From contig DYHH01000003.1 of assembly GCA_020724265.1 (NCBI GenBank), positions 1 through 64,000 on the forward strand: DNA of 64,000 nt. The letters are read 5' to 3'. Positions 15,088-24,139 of this stretch are shown piece after piece. Position 1 is the stretch's first letter. Every line of letters starts with the position of its first letter. The stretch comes from Melioribacter roseus (GTDB taxonomy: Bacteria > Bacteroidota > Ignavibacteria > Ignavibacteriales > Melioribacteraceae). The translations under genes and the position numbers were made by a program. The notes beneath the pieces were generated by a model that worked only from the letters and a program-made list of their open reading frames with translations, did not search any database and was not told the origin of the DNA.

Positions 15088-17214
15088 TTATTCGCCATTC
15101 TCCCATTTCTTGCAAATTTCTTCAAAGTCTGGCGCTTCAAAATCTGGATCTGACCAAATTTTAGAGAATTTGGGATCATTGCTGTCTGGTATAGGCTCTA
15201 CAACTCGTATTGTAACTTGGATAGGAGCGGTAACACAATCTCCCATTACAATCGCTGATTGCTGTGGTAATGCTGGAAGTTGATTAAGTAAATCATGACT
15301 AACTGAAGAAATTACTGATTTGAAATATTGCTGATCTTCTGGGTTTTGAATTCGATGGACAATAAAAGAATTACATTGTGCCATAATTGTTTTAGATAGT
15401 TCGCTAGGTCGTTGTGACGCGATTAATAAACTCAGGCCAAATTTTCTTCCCTCCTTTGCAATTTTTTCAAATACATGTCTCGCTCTCGTTTGTCTTTCAG
15501 AAATTGCGTTTTCAGGTATATAGTGATGAGCTTCTTCTAAAATTAGTACAACAGGGAATGAACCTCTTGGATTAATACTTTGAGTAAATTCAAATATAAG
15601 CCTACCAATAATCGATGTAATATTTTCTAAAACCTCACTTGCAATAGCACTGAAGTCAATAATAGTAACATTATGTTTATTTTTAGATATATTATTTTTT
15701 TCGATCTGTTCTTCGTATTGATTTTGCCAAGGTATGGAATTATCTTTGAAATTTTTTGAGGGATCCTCTCCAAAAATGAGCCGAAGAAATGAAGCAAGAG
15801 AATTAGAAAAATCATCATTCTTAAACAAAAAATCGTATCTAGCATCTTTTAGCATTCTCTCTATCCTCATTAATAAAGTCCCCATGTTCGATCTTACTCT
15901 TGTATCATGAATGGACTGTTCTTTTATTTCTTCCTCAATCATATTTATTAAGTCAATCATTTTAAATGGAGTAGGTGAATCGACTGACAGATTCCTTTTC
16001 TTTTCTATTACAGGCCTTATTTTTTTTTGATCTTCCTCTAGATAACTTTCTATTTTTAATAGTTCAGAGCGCACAATCGGTTCTTTAGAAGAAGTTAATC
16101 TTTGAGGGTACCCATTCTCCTTTGGCGGTGTATTATCAAAAATTATTTTGAAGGCATCAAAATATCTCTGGGGATCAAAATCTTTATTTATTTCTTGGAC
16201 AGCAATAATCAGTTCCACTGCATCAAATTCTGCTTCCGTCAATCCTTCTGCATCTTCGTGAATTGATGTTCCTATTGCTCCTCTTCCTTCCTCAAGCAAT
16301 ATTTTGATTCTTGTAACACAATTCTTTATTAAATCCAAGAAATTAAATCGCTTAATATCCTCAGAATAATTTTCTTTCACTTTGGTTATAGCATTATGTA
16401 ATATGGGTCTTTGGACCTGTTCTGAAGGTGTAAACAATGCATCAAAGTCCTGTGTATTCATAAACCAATGAGGTAACTTAAACCAGTCGCTTCTTACTAC
16501 TATTTGATTGAAATAATCTCTTTTGTCTCCTTCAACATTAGATGCTTGAAACGCACTCTCATATTCATTATTCGTATCAAAAATTATAAAGTGTGCATTT
16601 TTCATTTCCGGTTTATCTTCCAGAATAGAACGTATGATTGCTGTTACAGTACAAGACTTACCAGAACCTGTATTTCCTAATATTGCTGCATGCTTACCAA
16701 AAAACTTATCCATATCAATTACGACTGGATAATCGGGGAAAACGGTAGAAGTACCAATGTTTATAAACTTTTTATTTTTATCATCACTTTCTTTACTAAT
16801 CTTGAAAATTATGTTCAGCTCATCTTCGGTAATTGACCAAACTTCATTATCCAAAGATGGATATCCTATAATTCCATATTCAAATTTCGATTCTTTCCCT
16901 TGGGACTCATTATTAGTCTTACTAACGATTGAGCCTATCATGGTCACGGTCATAGTTCTCTTTGATTTCGGTAGCACTACTGTTGAGGTTGTTTTATAAT
17001 TCAGTTCCGAGTCTTCGAACATATTTACTTTAGTAACTATACCAACAATTTTATCTGCACCTATTGGTATTATCACATAAGAATTTATGATACCAATTTT
17101 GTGGGTTTCCGCGAAGCTGTTTTTAACAAAAGATTGTGCATCTTTATCAAGCTCTATGATAGCAGAATAAGAATTAACTGAAACAACTTTACCTATCCTT
17201 CGATGTGATTGCAT
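15088..17214 (-). CDS. HerA-like ATPase of a SIR2-HerA defence system
   Basis: This 708-residue protein has an N-terminal HAS-barrel-like beta domain, a Walker A motif GNTGSGKSCTV near residue 183, and a Walker B motif VVLILEEAHHYIPEN near residue 558. These are followed by RARHVFEKIAKEGRKFG and LLIASQRPSEL (sensor region), the hallmarks of HerA/FtsK-type hexameric DNA translocases (DUF87). Its start overlaps the end of the SIR2-like gene by 26 bases, so the two are translationally coupled. HerA paired with SIR2-like effectors is a known antiphage system in which the complex controls NAD+ depletion and DNA processing. The strongly AT-rich composition suggests horizontal acquisition. Confidence 0.9.
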   Translation of the reverse strand: MQSHRRIGKVVSVNSYSAIIELDKDAQSFVKNSFAETHKIGIINSYVIIPIGADKIVGIVTKVNMFEDSELNYKTTSTVVLPKSKRTMTVTMIGSIVSKTNNESQGKESKFEYGIIGYPSLDNEVWSITEDELNIIFKISKESDDKNKKFINIGTSTVFPDYPVVIDMDKFFGKHAAILGNTGSGKSCTVTAIIRSILEDKPEMKNAHFIIFDTNNEYESAFQASNVEGDKRDYFNQIVVRSDWFKLPHWFMNTQDFDALFTPSEQVQRPILHNAITKVKENYSEDIKRFNFLDLIKNCVTRIKILLEEGRGAIGTSIHEDAEGLTEAEFDAVELIIAVQEINKDFDPQRYFDAFKIIFDNTPPKENGYPQRLTSSKEPIVRSELLKIESYLEEDQKKIRPVIEKKRNLSVDSPTPFKMIDLINMIEEEIKEQSIHDTRVRSNMGTLLMRIERMLKDARYDFLFKNDDFSNSLASFLRLIFGEDPSKNFKDNSIPWQNQYEEQIEKNNISKNKHNVTIIDFSAIASEVLENITSIIGRLIFEFTQSINPRGSFPVVLILEEAHHYIPENAISERQTRARHVFEKIAKEGRKFGLSLLIASQRPSELSKTIMAQCNSFIVHRIQNPEDQQYFKSVISSVSHDLLNQLPALPQQSAIVMGDCVTAPIQVTIRVVEPIPDSNDPKFSKIWSDPDFEAPDFEEICKKWENGE

Positions 17215-18532
17215 ACCAAACCTCTTTTAATTTACTTATTGGCCTCTTTTCGCCTTTCTCATTATCATCATATAATCTTTTTAACTCTTCTCTTATCTTC
17301 TCTTCTGTCTTCATATCTTCCATATCTGGTAAAATATTTTTTACAAAACCTTGGAAAGTACCATATCCTTCCAATCTACCATCTTGGTTTTCTTTGCCAC
17401 CCGAAATCACAATTATTCTTTTACTATCTACTTTATTAATTATTTTTTCAATTCTTGAATTTGAATTCCCATCTTCTAATTTAGATTTTCCTTCAGGTAA
17501 TACGATGACTAAATTAAATGTTGGTATTGAAAGTGCTTGGTAAATGAGACGATTAATATGTTCATCGCCAAAGCTATAACCTAAGGTAAACAGAACAGAT
17601 TGAGGGCGAAAGATTGAAAATGAAAAATAACGAAACAATTCAGAATATGGATAGCCTAATGTTTCACCTTCCTTTAATGCAGTTGGATATATTAATAAAT
17701 CTCCAATCTCATTTTCTCTTATTTCTTTTTGGACAATTCCAAAAATGTTATCTGAACTTTCTTTTCGTGCCCAGTTAATTGACCCGTGAAGTTTATATAA
17801 ATGTAGGACCTTATCAATTCGACTAACAACCCCTTCAGTAGTGTCGCCAGGATAATACAAATCATACTGATAAGACTCCGGTCTAAACCCTTTTTCAATA
17901 CTACCAATAAAACCATCCAGATAAGTAATTCCCATCTCATCCATATATTTTTCAAAAACTAAGTCATAATTTGTAGTAAATAGTTTCACTCTTGGTAGAG
18001 TGACAGGTCTTAATAGTATTTTTCTTAAAAACTCTTTATGAAATGTATTCTCATTAAATTCTTCCGATCGAGTTATAAGTTTACACTCATTGAATAAAAT
18101 ATACTTTATCAAGTTTATTGCACTACCAATTATCTCATAATCAAATTCCTTGGCCGCAATAATAACTTTGTCAGTATTAATCAATTTACTTTGTCTATTC
18201 TGATAAATGTTTGAGAGGAATGAAAGCAACGACTCAAGATTATCATCCCATTTGTTTTCATTATACTCGGCAATTGCTTTAAGTAGTTCTTTTCCTTTTT
18301 CCAAAGATTCTTCAACTTGTAATAACTTTCTATCATCATTCCACCATTTCTGAAAACTGAATATGCGCGGAGCTCCTAGATCAATCGAAGTACCATTACC
18401 GACTAAGAAGTTTACATTTTTTAGCATTAGCAAATTTTTAATACGTAGCTGAAGTTTTTCTAAATTCTTTGACTTAGAATCTGATAAATCGTAAGGCGTG
18501 TTACCAATATAATATTCATTTGGCGTATTCAT
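17189..18532 (-). CDS. SIR2-like NAD+-consuming effector of a SIR2-HerA defence system
   Basis: This 447-residue protein has the degenerate sirtuin motifs seen in antiphage SIR2 proteins. They are an NAD-binding VGNGTSIDLG near residue 45, FTTNYD near 186, KLHGSINW with the catalytic His near 249, and LGYSFGDEHINRLI near 318. Such enzymes hydrolyse NAD+ upon infection and stop growth. It is the first gene of the pair, overlapping the HerA-like gene downstream. An AGAG ribosome site precedes the ATG. C-terminal residues 350-447 are charged and may contact HerA. Confidence 0.9.
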   Translation of the reverse strand: MNTPNEYYIGNTPYDLSDSKSKNLEKLQLRIKNLLMLKNVNFLVGNGTSIDLGAPRIFSFQKWWNDDRKLLQVEESLEKGKELLKAIAEYNENKWDDNLESLLSFLSNIYQNRQSKLINTDKVIIAAKEFDYEIIGSAINLIKYILFNECKLITRSEEFNENTFHKEFLRKILLRPVTLPRVKLFTTNYDLVFEKYMDEMGITYLDGFIGSIEKGFRPESYQYDLYYPGDTTEGVVSRIDKVLHLYKLHGSINWARKESSDNIFGIVQKEIRENEIGDLLIYPTALKEGETLGYPYSELFRYFSFSIFRPQSVLFTLGYSFGDEHINRLIYQALSIPTFNLVIVLPEGKSKLEDGNSNSRIEKIINKVDSKRIIVISGGKENQDGRLEGYGTFQGFVKNILPDMEDMKTEEKIREELKRLYDDNEKGEKRPISKLKEVWYAITSKDR

Positions 18533-18557
18533 TTTTTACTCTCTTTTTATTTTTTAT

Positions 18558-18887
18558 CTACACAACAAAAGCCCTAACCCCCGAAGAAATTATCATATCA
18601 AAAAGCCCTGTTGTAAATTTATCAAGATTAGCTTTAGCTAAACCTTTTTGTTTTAGAATAATTAATTCGGCTAAATCTTTTTTACTTTTAACAAGCCATT
18701 CAAAATCTTCGGTACTCATCTCACCGGTTGCTAGCTGCGCAGTCCATAGTTTTAAATCATCTTCGGATTTATTTATAAATTCATATCCGGCAGCAATAGC
18801 TTGATCTTTGAAATCATTAAAACTTGTTTCTGCTAATGTTGTAATTCCGCTTTTTATGTCTTGTAGAAAATCGTTGAAATCTGCCAT
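18558..18887 (-). CDS. Hypothetical helical protein
   Basis: This 109-residue protein has a good ribosome site (GGAG nine bases before the ATG). It is mostly alpha-helical and acidic in its first two thirds, with a moderately hydrophobic C-terminus (LFDMIISSGVRAFVV). I do not recognise the family. It lies 25 bp upstream of the SIR2-like gene and about 30 bp downstream of a small lipoprotein gene on the same strand, so it could be co-transcribed with the defence genes. A role in the SIR2-HerA system is possible but nothing in the sequence shows it. Confidence 0.6.
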   Translation of the reverse strand: MADFNDFLQDIKSGITTLAETSFNDFKDQAIAAGYEFINKSEDDLKLWTAQLATGEMSTEDFEWLVKSKKDLAELIILKQKGLAKANLDKFTTGLFDMIISSGVRAFVV

Positions 18888-18919
18888 ATCTTTATCTCCA
18901 AACTAATATTTTGCCACTA

Positions 18920-19336
18920 TTATTTTCTTTTACCGCTTTCAAGTTCTATAACTTGATCAAAGTGCTCTGAAATTAATTTCATTGAATTATCTATAAACGC
19001 ACGGTTTAGAGTATTTTCCTCTTCCCATCTCTTCAAAAAACCTATAATGGAGTTTCTTTCCGGGTCTTTTATAATCTCCCATTGTGCAACTGTTTCTTCA
19101 TTGTTAGGTAATCCTTTGGCATACTCGTAAGCTTTCTCAATGTCTAATTTTAATTTTTCAATTTCTTCGATAAAATTTGAGTAAGGCTGGTCGGCTTTAT
19201 TCATCAAAGCTATGGATTCAACCTTTATTGAGATATTTTGTTCGTAGGCACGCTGGTTAAAAATTGCGGTGGATGTGCAGGCAGTTAATATTACAAAAAG
19301 AATTACCGGATAAGTTTTATAGAGTTCTCTTTTCAT
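18920..19336 (-). CDS. Hypothetical small lipoprotein
   Basis: This is a 138-residue protein with a lipoprotein signal: basic start, hydrophobic stretch and lipobox ILTAC, placing the lipidated Cys at about residue 20. The mature part is helical and charged (IEEIEKLKLDIEKAYEYA), suggesting a coiled coil. AGAGGT precedes the ATG. It sits 21 bp after the PD-(D/E)XK-like gene and 32 bp before the 109-residue gene, so all may share a transcript. Family and function are not recognised. Confidence 0.6.
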   Translation of the reverse strand: MKRELYKTYPVILFVILTACTSTAIFNQRAYEQNISIKVESIALMNKADQPYSNFIEEIEKLKLDIEKAYEYAKGLPNNEETVAQWEIIKDPERNSIIGFLKRWEEENTLNRAFIDNSMKLISEHFDQVIELESGKRK

Positions 19337-19357
19337 AAAAGACCTCTTGTTTTATAT

Positions 19358-20107
19358 TCAGTTTATTTTTGATCTAACTGTAATTAAATTTAACTCGTAG
19401 ACTTTTTTATCGAAACTGTTTAAAAAAAAGACTCTGTCAAAGTATGATGAATAATGATGATTAAGTGTTTCTTCAGATGGATTAAAGAAAGTACCAGAAC
19501 TCATTGAGACCGTGTGTATTAATAACCAGAGCTGATTACAATTCAAATAGTGATTAACTTTATTGGACTTTCTATTTATTGTTTCTTGTAAAAGATCAAT
19601 CATATTGTATTGCATCCAACCAACTTTAGCATCTAATACAGATGGTGATTGGAGATTGGGTAATTTATAAACTGAAATTCTACTAACTTCTTCCGGAAAA
19701 TTTTCTAAATCTTCAAAATCATTGACAATTTCCGTAGGTACATTTGAGGCAATTATTTTTGCTTCTATCAATCTATAAACTTTATTGGCAATAGTATCTC
19801 GTTCCTTCTTCGTTAAATTTCTATCAATTGTTAAAATGAGATGTATTTCATAATTATTGTAATTATTTCTTTTAAGTAGGTATTTAATTCTTTCAATTAT
19901 ATCATTAGCAATTGAATCTTGCGTAGGAAACGTTAGAGAACTGTGATTATCTTGATAAATTTTTGTTAGCTCGATTCCGATTGTTATGTCTTGGTTATTA
20001 ATTATAAAATCGGGTCGTTCACAAGGTTCTATTATCCCTTGTGGAAAATCACTATAAATTTTTTTGAATAAGTCTAAATAATATTTTTCTTCAATTTTGT
20101 CTTTCAT
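19358..20107 (-). CDS. PD-(D/E)XK-like protein next to a restriction-modification enzyme
   Basis: This is a 249-residue protein. The N-terminal segment has Glu27, then RPDF (Asp33), then IGIELTK (Glu46), the spacing of a PD-(D/E)XK nuclease core in which the usual lysine is shifted (ELTK instead of ExK). A helical region with a KEFDT-like polar stretch and a beta-rich C-terminus follow. It begins six bases after the stop of the restriction-modification gene, so it is clearly in that operon. It may be an accessory nuclease or an inactive relative. The nuclease reading is tentative and rests on this motif only. Confidence 0.45.
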   Translation of the reverse strand: MKDKIEEKYYLDLFKKIYSDFPQGIIEPCERPDFIINNQDITIGIELTKIYQDNHSSLTFPTQDSIANDIIERIKYLLKRNNYNNYEIHLILTIDRNLTKKERDTIANKVYRLIEAKIIASNVPTEIVNDFEDLENFPEEVSRISVYKLPNLQSPSVLDAKVGWMQYNMIDLLQETINRKSNKVNHYLNCNQLWLLIHTVSMSSGTFFNPSEETLNHHYSSYFDRVFFLNSFDKKVYELNLITVRSKIN

Positions 20108-20113
20108 ATAAAA

Positions 20114-23100
20114 TTACTTCTCAAACTCCACAACCTTTATCTCCTCTTCCGTCAACCCGTAAAGCTTATATACCATTTGGTCTATTTCGGATTCTAATTT
20201 GGTTGTGTCTGCCAGAAGATCTTTGTTTTTTAAATTAATTATTCTTCTTACTAGCTCAACCAAAGTTTTCTTGATAGCTGATTGGAATTTGGGAACTGGT
20301 AAAGCAAGCAAGTGGATTATTTTAGTTTCTATAAATGTGTTCCCAAGTCGTGGAGCTATAATTTTCCTTATATAATATTGAGAAAATCTTGAATTAATAA
20401 TGCATAATATTACTGATAGGTTTTCTAATGTGTTTTGCTTATTATCTACAAATTGTAGTGAAAAGAAATTGTTTGATGCGTATGAATCAATATCAATAAA
20501 CGCTTTAAAAGGATTCCCCGTTCTTGTTATATAAATTTTAGGATATTTAAAAATATTTTCATCTCGCAGTGATGCATAATCTCCATTTTCTTTATTAATA
20601 ACTTCTTTACGATAATCAACATACCAGCCTATTCTTTTGCCATAATAATTCATGATATTGTCACCATGTTTTGCGCCTACATATAAAGGTTTTTCATCAC
20701 CTCGTTCCTTTTTGGTTTTAAAAAGTTTTTCTCTGATATTCCCAGTATGAATTCCTTCATGGCATTGCATCAAATCGCCTATTAGTTCAAGATTATCAAC
20801 CTTTGATTTAATAATATAATCCAGTTCACTTACTAACAGATTATATTTATTTCCAAATTCTGGAAATATCATTTTGTTTTTTTCTTTATTATAACTCTCT
20901 TCATGTAATCCTGAATCAAAATAATATTTATAACACTCACAATACTCGTGATAATTGTTGTCATAAATTATCATACAAACATCATGTTCAACATCCTTAA
21001 ATGGTTGGAGTAGAAAAGGCATTCCAGTATTTTGATACCATCGTAAATTCGTGAGTCTATCTTTTATTAAAGTACGCGTTTTTTCAAAATCCTTAATCAT
21101 GAAACTATCAGGCAATAAAATTGCATTCAAATAATTTGGAATTTTTAACGTAAGTCCAAGAAAATATGCAAATGCATTTGGTGTCGAACTATCAATTTGC
21201 GGATAATAATCTTTCAAAAATTCTTTTTCTCTCTTTGTAAATATATCTCCCCACGGCGGATTCCCAATCACAACATCAAACCCAACAAAGTTACCATCTT
21301 CGTCAAGCACTTCGGGGAATTCAAACCGCCATTCAAATGCATTTGCGTAAAGAGCTTTGTATTCTTCCGTTTTGTTTTTCCTTTGCTCTATTGCTTTATT
21401 CAATTTATCCGATATTACATTTCTTTTCTTTTCGGTTTTTTCTTTTTCTTCATCGGTCATATCTCTATCAAAGAGTCCGACTGTATTTAGTCTGTGAAGC
21501 TCTTCGGTAAGCTTATCAACAATTTCATTTTCTTTTTTAAGCGGATCAACCGCAAAACCGCGTATCCTTTCCTTCGTGCTTTCAATAGATTTTTTAAGCT
21601 CTTTCCGTTTATCACGGTCGTGTTCATTTTTATATAAGCCGACGTTGATTTTATAAACATCAAAAATCTTTCTGCTACCGGAAGGGAAGATGTCATGGTG
21701 AATATCAAATTTGCTTACAAGTGAATTTCCCTCTTTAATGTTGATATCGATATTCGGCAGGGTTTCAAGTTCGGTGTACCCGCTTTCTTTTGTATAGTAA
21801 GCATTTTTAAGCAGCTCAATCCACAAGCGGAGCTGTGCAATTTTAACCGAGTTGGGATTTATATCAACACCGAATAAACAGTTTTCAATGATGGTCTGCT
21901 TTTGCGTGAATAGTATTTCCTGAACTCTTTGAGATTCGTTAGGCTTATCTTTGCTGTTTTTAGACGGGTGGTATTCAAAAATATCTTCGCCGTAATTATA
22001 TGTGATAATCAGCTCGTCGTTTTCTATTCTTACTTCGTAACCGCTTAGTATAACACCTTTTTCATCGGCAAGTATTCCAAGCTCCGCCTTAATGGTTATT
22101 ATTTCATTTAAAGCCGATACAAGAAAGTGTCCCGAACCGACTGCAGGATCACAGATTTTAATAGAGTTTACGACTTCATTTGCTTCAATAATATCTTTAG
22201 TATTTTTCTTTCCGGCTAAATGATTTTTAAGATCATCGAACGTTCCGCAGTTCCAATTATATTTTTCGTTGAACTTTTGTATAACTGCTCTTCGTATTGT
22301 TTCCCGGCACATATACATTGTAATAAACCCGGGGGTGAAATAAGAACCGTCTTTGTAACCGTTTATCTTTTCGAATATTAATCCGAGTACCGAAGCATTA
22401 ATAAGCGATTTCTTTTCCTCTTCAATTTTCTCTTTGCCTTCCGATGTAAAGTTGTATGCATCGAGAAATTCAAACAAGTATTGCAGGGTGTTTAGTTTTT
22501 CATTTTTCTTTTTATCCAGCTTTGACGATTTATAAATCTTAATTGAGTGACTGTCATCAAGCTGATTGATTCGTATAGCCTGGTTTTCGAGTTCGGTAAT
22601 TTCAAATAATGAACTATTGAGATAAGGAACTTTGGCATACTTTGTTTTTATTTTATCTACTCGATCATTTATTCTAATCGCCAATACAGAATGAAAAAGT
22701 TTATAGAGTTCGTCGAAATCTGTTATTGTTTTGATGTTAAGAAATTTGTAATCATCATTTTTGTGATAGTTGTATAATTGTGATTCGAGAAGTTTTAAAA
22801 AGAGTATCCTGTTAATCCATGTAAGAGAAAGCTCCAAGGCAATATGGTAAAGCTGTTCTTCTTTATTACTGCCGAATTTTTCGGGTTCTTTAATCCTGTC
22901 TAGTGCACCGTCAACTTTAAGTATTTGAATTGCATTTTCAATAAACGAGCCGGAGTCCCGGTCACCGGTATCTTTCCGGTTGATAACCTTTTTGTTTTTA
23001 TCCTTTTCTTCTTCAAGCCCGATAATGTGCAGAAGTTCGTGATAAAAATTTCTATCGAGTGAGTTGCTGTCGTTGGCAAACGGCTGCTTTAATAAGTGAA

Positions 23101-23797
23101 CGGGGGATAAGATTTTGTATAAAGGTATAAATTTTTCTTCAGTTGCATCATCGGTTTTATGAATTAGCTTTTTATAATTCTCTAAGTTGAAATATGTAAA
23201 GTGAATTTCAATCGTAAGCTCGTCAAGAAAAGGATTGACAATTTCGTTATAAAAATGCTCCGTGCTGCCGGAAACTTTCTGATCGTCTTTCCATTTTGTG
23301 TAGTCTTCAATTAATTTTTTGTTTTTATAAAAAAGATTTTCAAACAGAACGGCATCGAAAATAAACCATTCGTAAATGTTGGTTGCAATTAGATATTTTA
23401 TTTCATCGTTTTTTCTTTCAATTCTTTCCTGTAAATAATAAAGTACAAGTTCGTGGAAGGCTTTCCTATTAATATTGTCAAGTGTAATCATTTCGGATTT
23501 ATTGGTGGGTCTTTTTACTTCCAGCATTACACCCGCATTGCTGCTTTGTTTATTTTCAAGGTAGATTACGAGGTCGGTAGAATTTTTAGAATTAATTAGG
23601 TGCTTCCCTTTATAATAAGTATCATCTAAAAAATTCTTTAAGTGTATTTTATGATTATCTTCTCTTTCTTCGTGATCGATATTATCAAACAAAGTTGAAA
23701 GATTTTTACGAAACATGTCAAATTCTTCTCTAAATACTGTTGCCTTGCGGTAGGCTTTGTTTAAGGATTGTTTGGGTGTAAGGGTTTTGATGTTCAT
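20114..23797 (-). CDS. Type IIG (Eco57I-like) fused restriction-modification enzyme
   Basis: This 1227-residue protein combines nuclease, methyltransferase and target recognition. An N-terminal PD-(D/E)XK site is visible (Asp75 in STDLVIY, then LEVK with Glu93 and Lys95). The methyltransferase has SAM motif I DPAVGSGHFL near residue 552 and catalytic motif IV GNPPWG near 846, the N6-adenine type. The C-terminal 350 residues should be the target recognition domain. It is intact. The C-terminal third is visibly AT-richer than the rest, hinting at a swapped recognition domain. It shares an operon with the PD-(D/E)XK-like gene downstream. BREX PglX is an alternative for the fold, but no other BREX genes are present. 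Confidence 0.88.
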   Translation of the reverse strand: MNIKTLTPKQSLNKAYRKATVFREEFDMFRKNLSTLFDNIDHEEREDNHKIHLKNFLDDTYYKGKHLINSKNSTDLVIYLENKQSSNAGVMLEVKRPTNKSEMITLDNINRKAFHELVLYYLQERIERKNDEIKYLIATNIYEWFIFDAVLFENLFYKNKKLIEDYTKWKDDQKVSGSTEHFYNEIVNPFLDELTIEIHFTYFNLENYKKLIHKTDDATEEKFIPLYKILSPVHLLKQPFANDSNSLDRNFYHELLHIIGLEEEKDKNKKVINRKDTGDRDSGSFIENAIQILKVDGALDRIKEPEKFGSNKEEQLYHIALELSLTWINRILFLKLLESQLYNYHKNDDYKFLNIKTITDFDELYKLFHSVLAIRINDRVDKIKTKYAKVPYLNSSLFEITELENQAIRINQLDDSHSIKIYKSSKLDKKKNEKLNTLQYLFEFLDAYNFTSEGKEKIEEEKKSLINASVLGLIFEKINGYKDGSYFTPGFITMYMCRETIRRAVIQKFNEKYNWNCGTFDDLKNHLAGKKNTKDIIEANEVVNSIKICDPAVGSGHFLVSALNEIITIKAELGILADEKGVILSGYEVRIENDELIITYNYGEDIFEYHPSKNSKDKPNESQRVQEILFTQKQTIIENCLFGVDINPNSVKIAQLRLWIELLKNAYYTKESGYTELETLPNIDINIKEGNSLVSKFDIHHDIFPSGSRKIFDVYKINVGLYKNEHDRDKRKELKKSIESTKERIRGFAVDPLKKENEIVDKLTEELHRLNTVGLFDRDMTDEEKEKTEKKRNVISDKLNKAIEQRKNKTEEYKALYANAFEWRFEFPEVLDEDGNFVGFDVVIGNPPWGDIFTKREKEFLKDYYPQIDSSTPNAFAYFLGLTLKIPNYLNAILLPDSFMIKDFEKTRTLIKDRLTNLRWYQNTGMPFLLQPFKDVEHDVCMIIYDNNYHEYCECYKYYFDSGLHEESYNKEKNKMIFPEFGNKYNLLVSELDYIIKSKVDNLELIGDLMQCHEGIHTGNIREKLFKTKKERGDEKPLYVGAKHGDNIMNYYGKRIGWYVDYRKEVINKENGDYASLRDENIFKYPKIYITRTGNPFKAFIDIDSYASNNFFSLQFVDNKQNTLENLSVILCIINSRFSQYYIRKIIAPRLGNTFIETKIIHLLALPVPKFQSAIKKTLVELVRRIINLKNKDLLADTTKLESEIDQMVYKLYGLTEEEIKVVEFEK

Positions 23798-24139
23798 ATT
23801 AACAATTTGATTGAATTTTAGATAAGGAATAGAAAAAAATATTGGCGAGCGGTAGTTTGTTATTGCTTATGAATTGATCGGGCATTCACATATCCGTTTG
23901 ATTTAATACCAATTCAATTATTTATACAAAATAATCTTTTTCTACAGTAGAAACAAATTATTGAAAATTGAAGTAAAAACCCGTGTCTATTTACTTCATC
24001 TCATCAGCAGAAATTTCGATTGCTACTCACCATTTCCCGCTTCTAGTTCAGAATACTAAAAGATATTGCGTTCATAAAAATTATTGAATAAAAAATCTGT
24101 TAAAGTGTATCATAAATAACAAAACTTTTGGAGGTTGTA
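23798..24139. other. Gene-free divergent region at the island edge
   Basis: This AT-rich DNA lies between the divergent restriction-modification and hydrolase genes. I see no coding frame or strong hairpin. A GGAGG ribosome site for the hydrolase lies at 24130-24134. Confidence 0.5.

Noticed and set aside
20114-23797. Reading the restriction-modification enzyme as BREX PglX
   Set aside because: PglX is a methyltransferase without the N-terminal PD-(D/E)XK site seen here, and no PglZ, BrxC, BrxL or related genes are nearby. A fused type IIG enzyme fits better.
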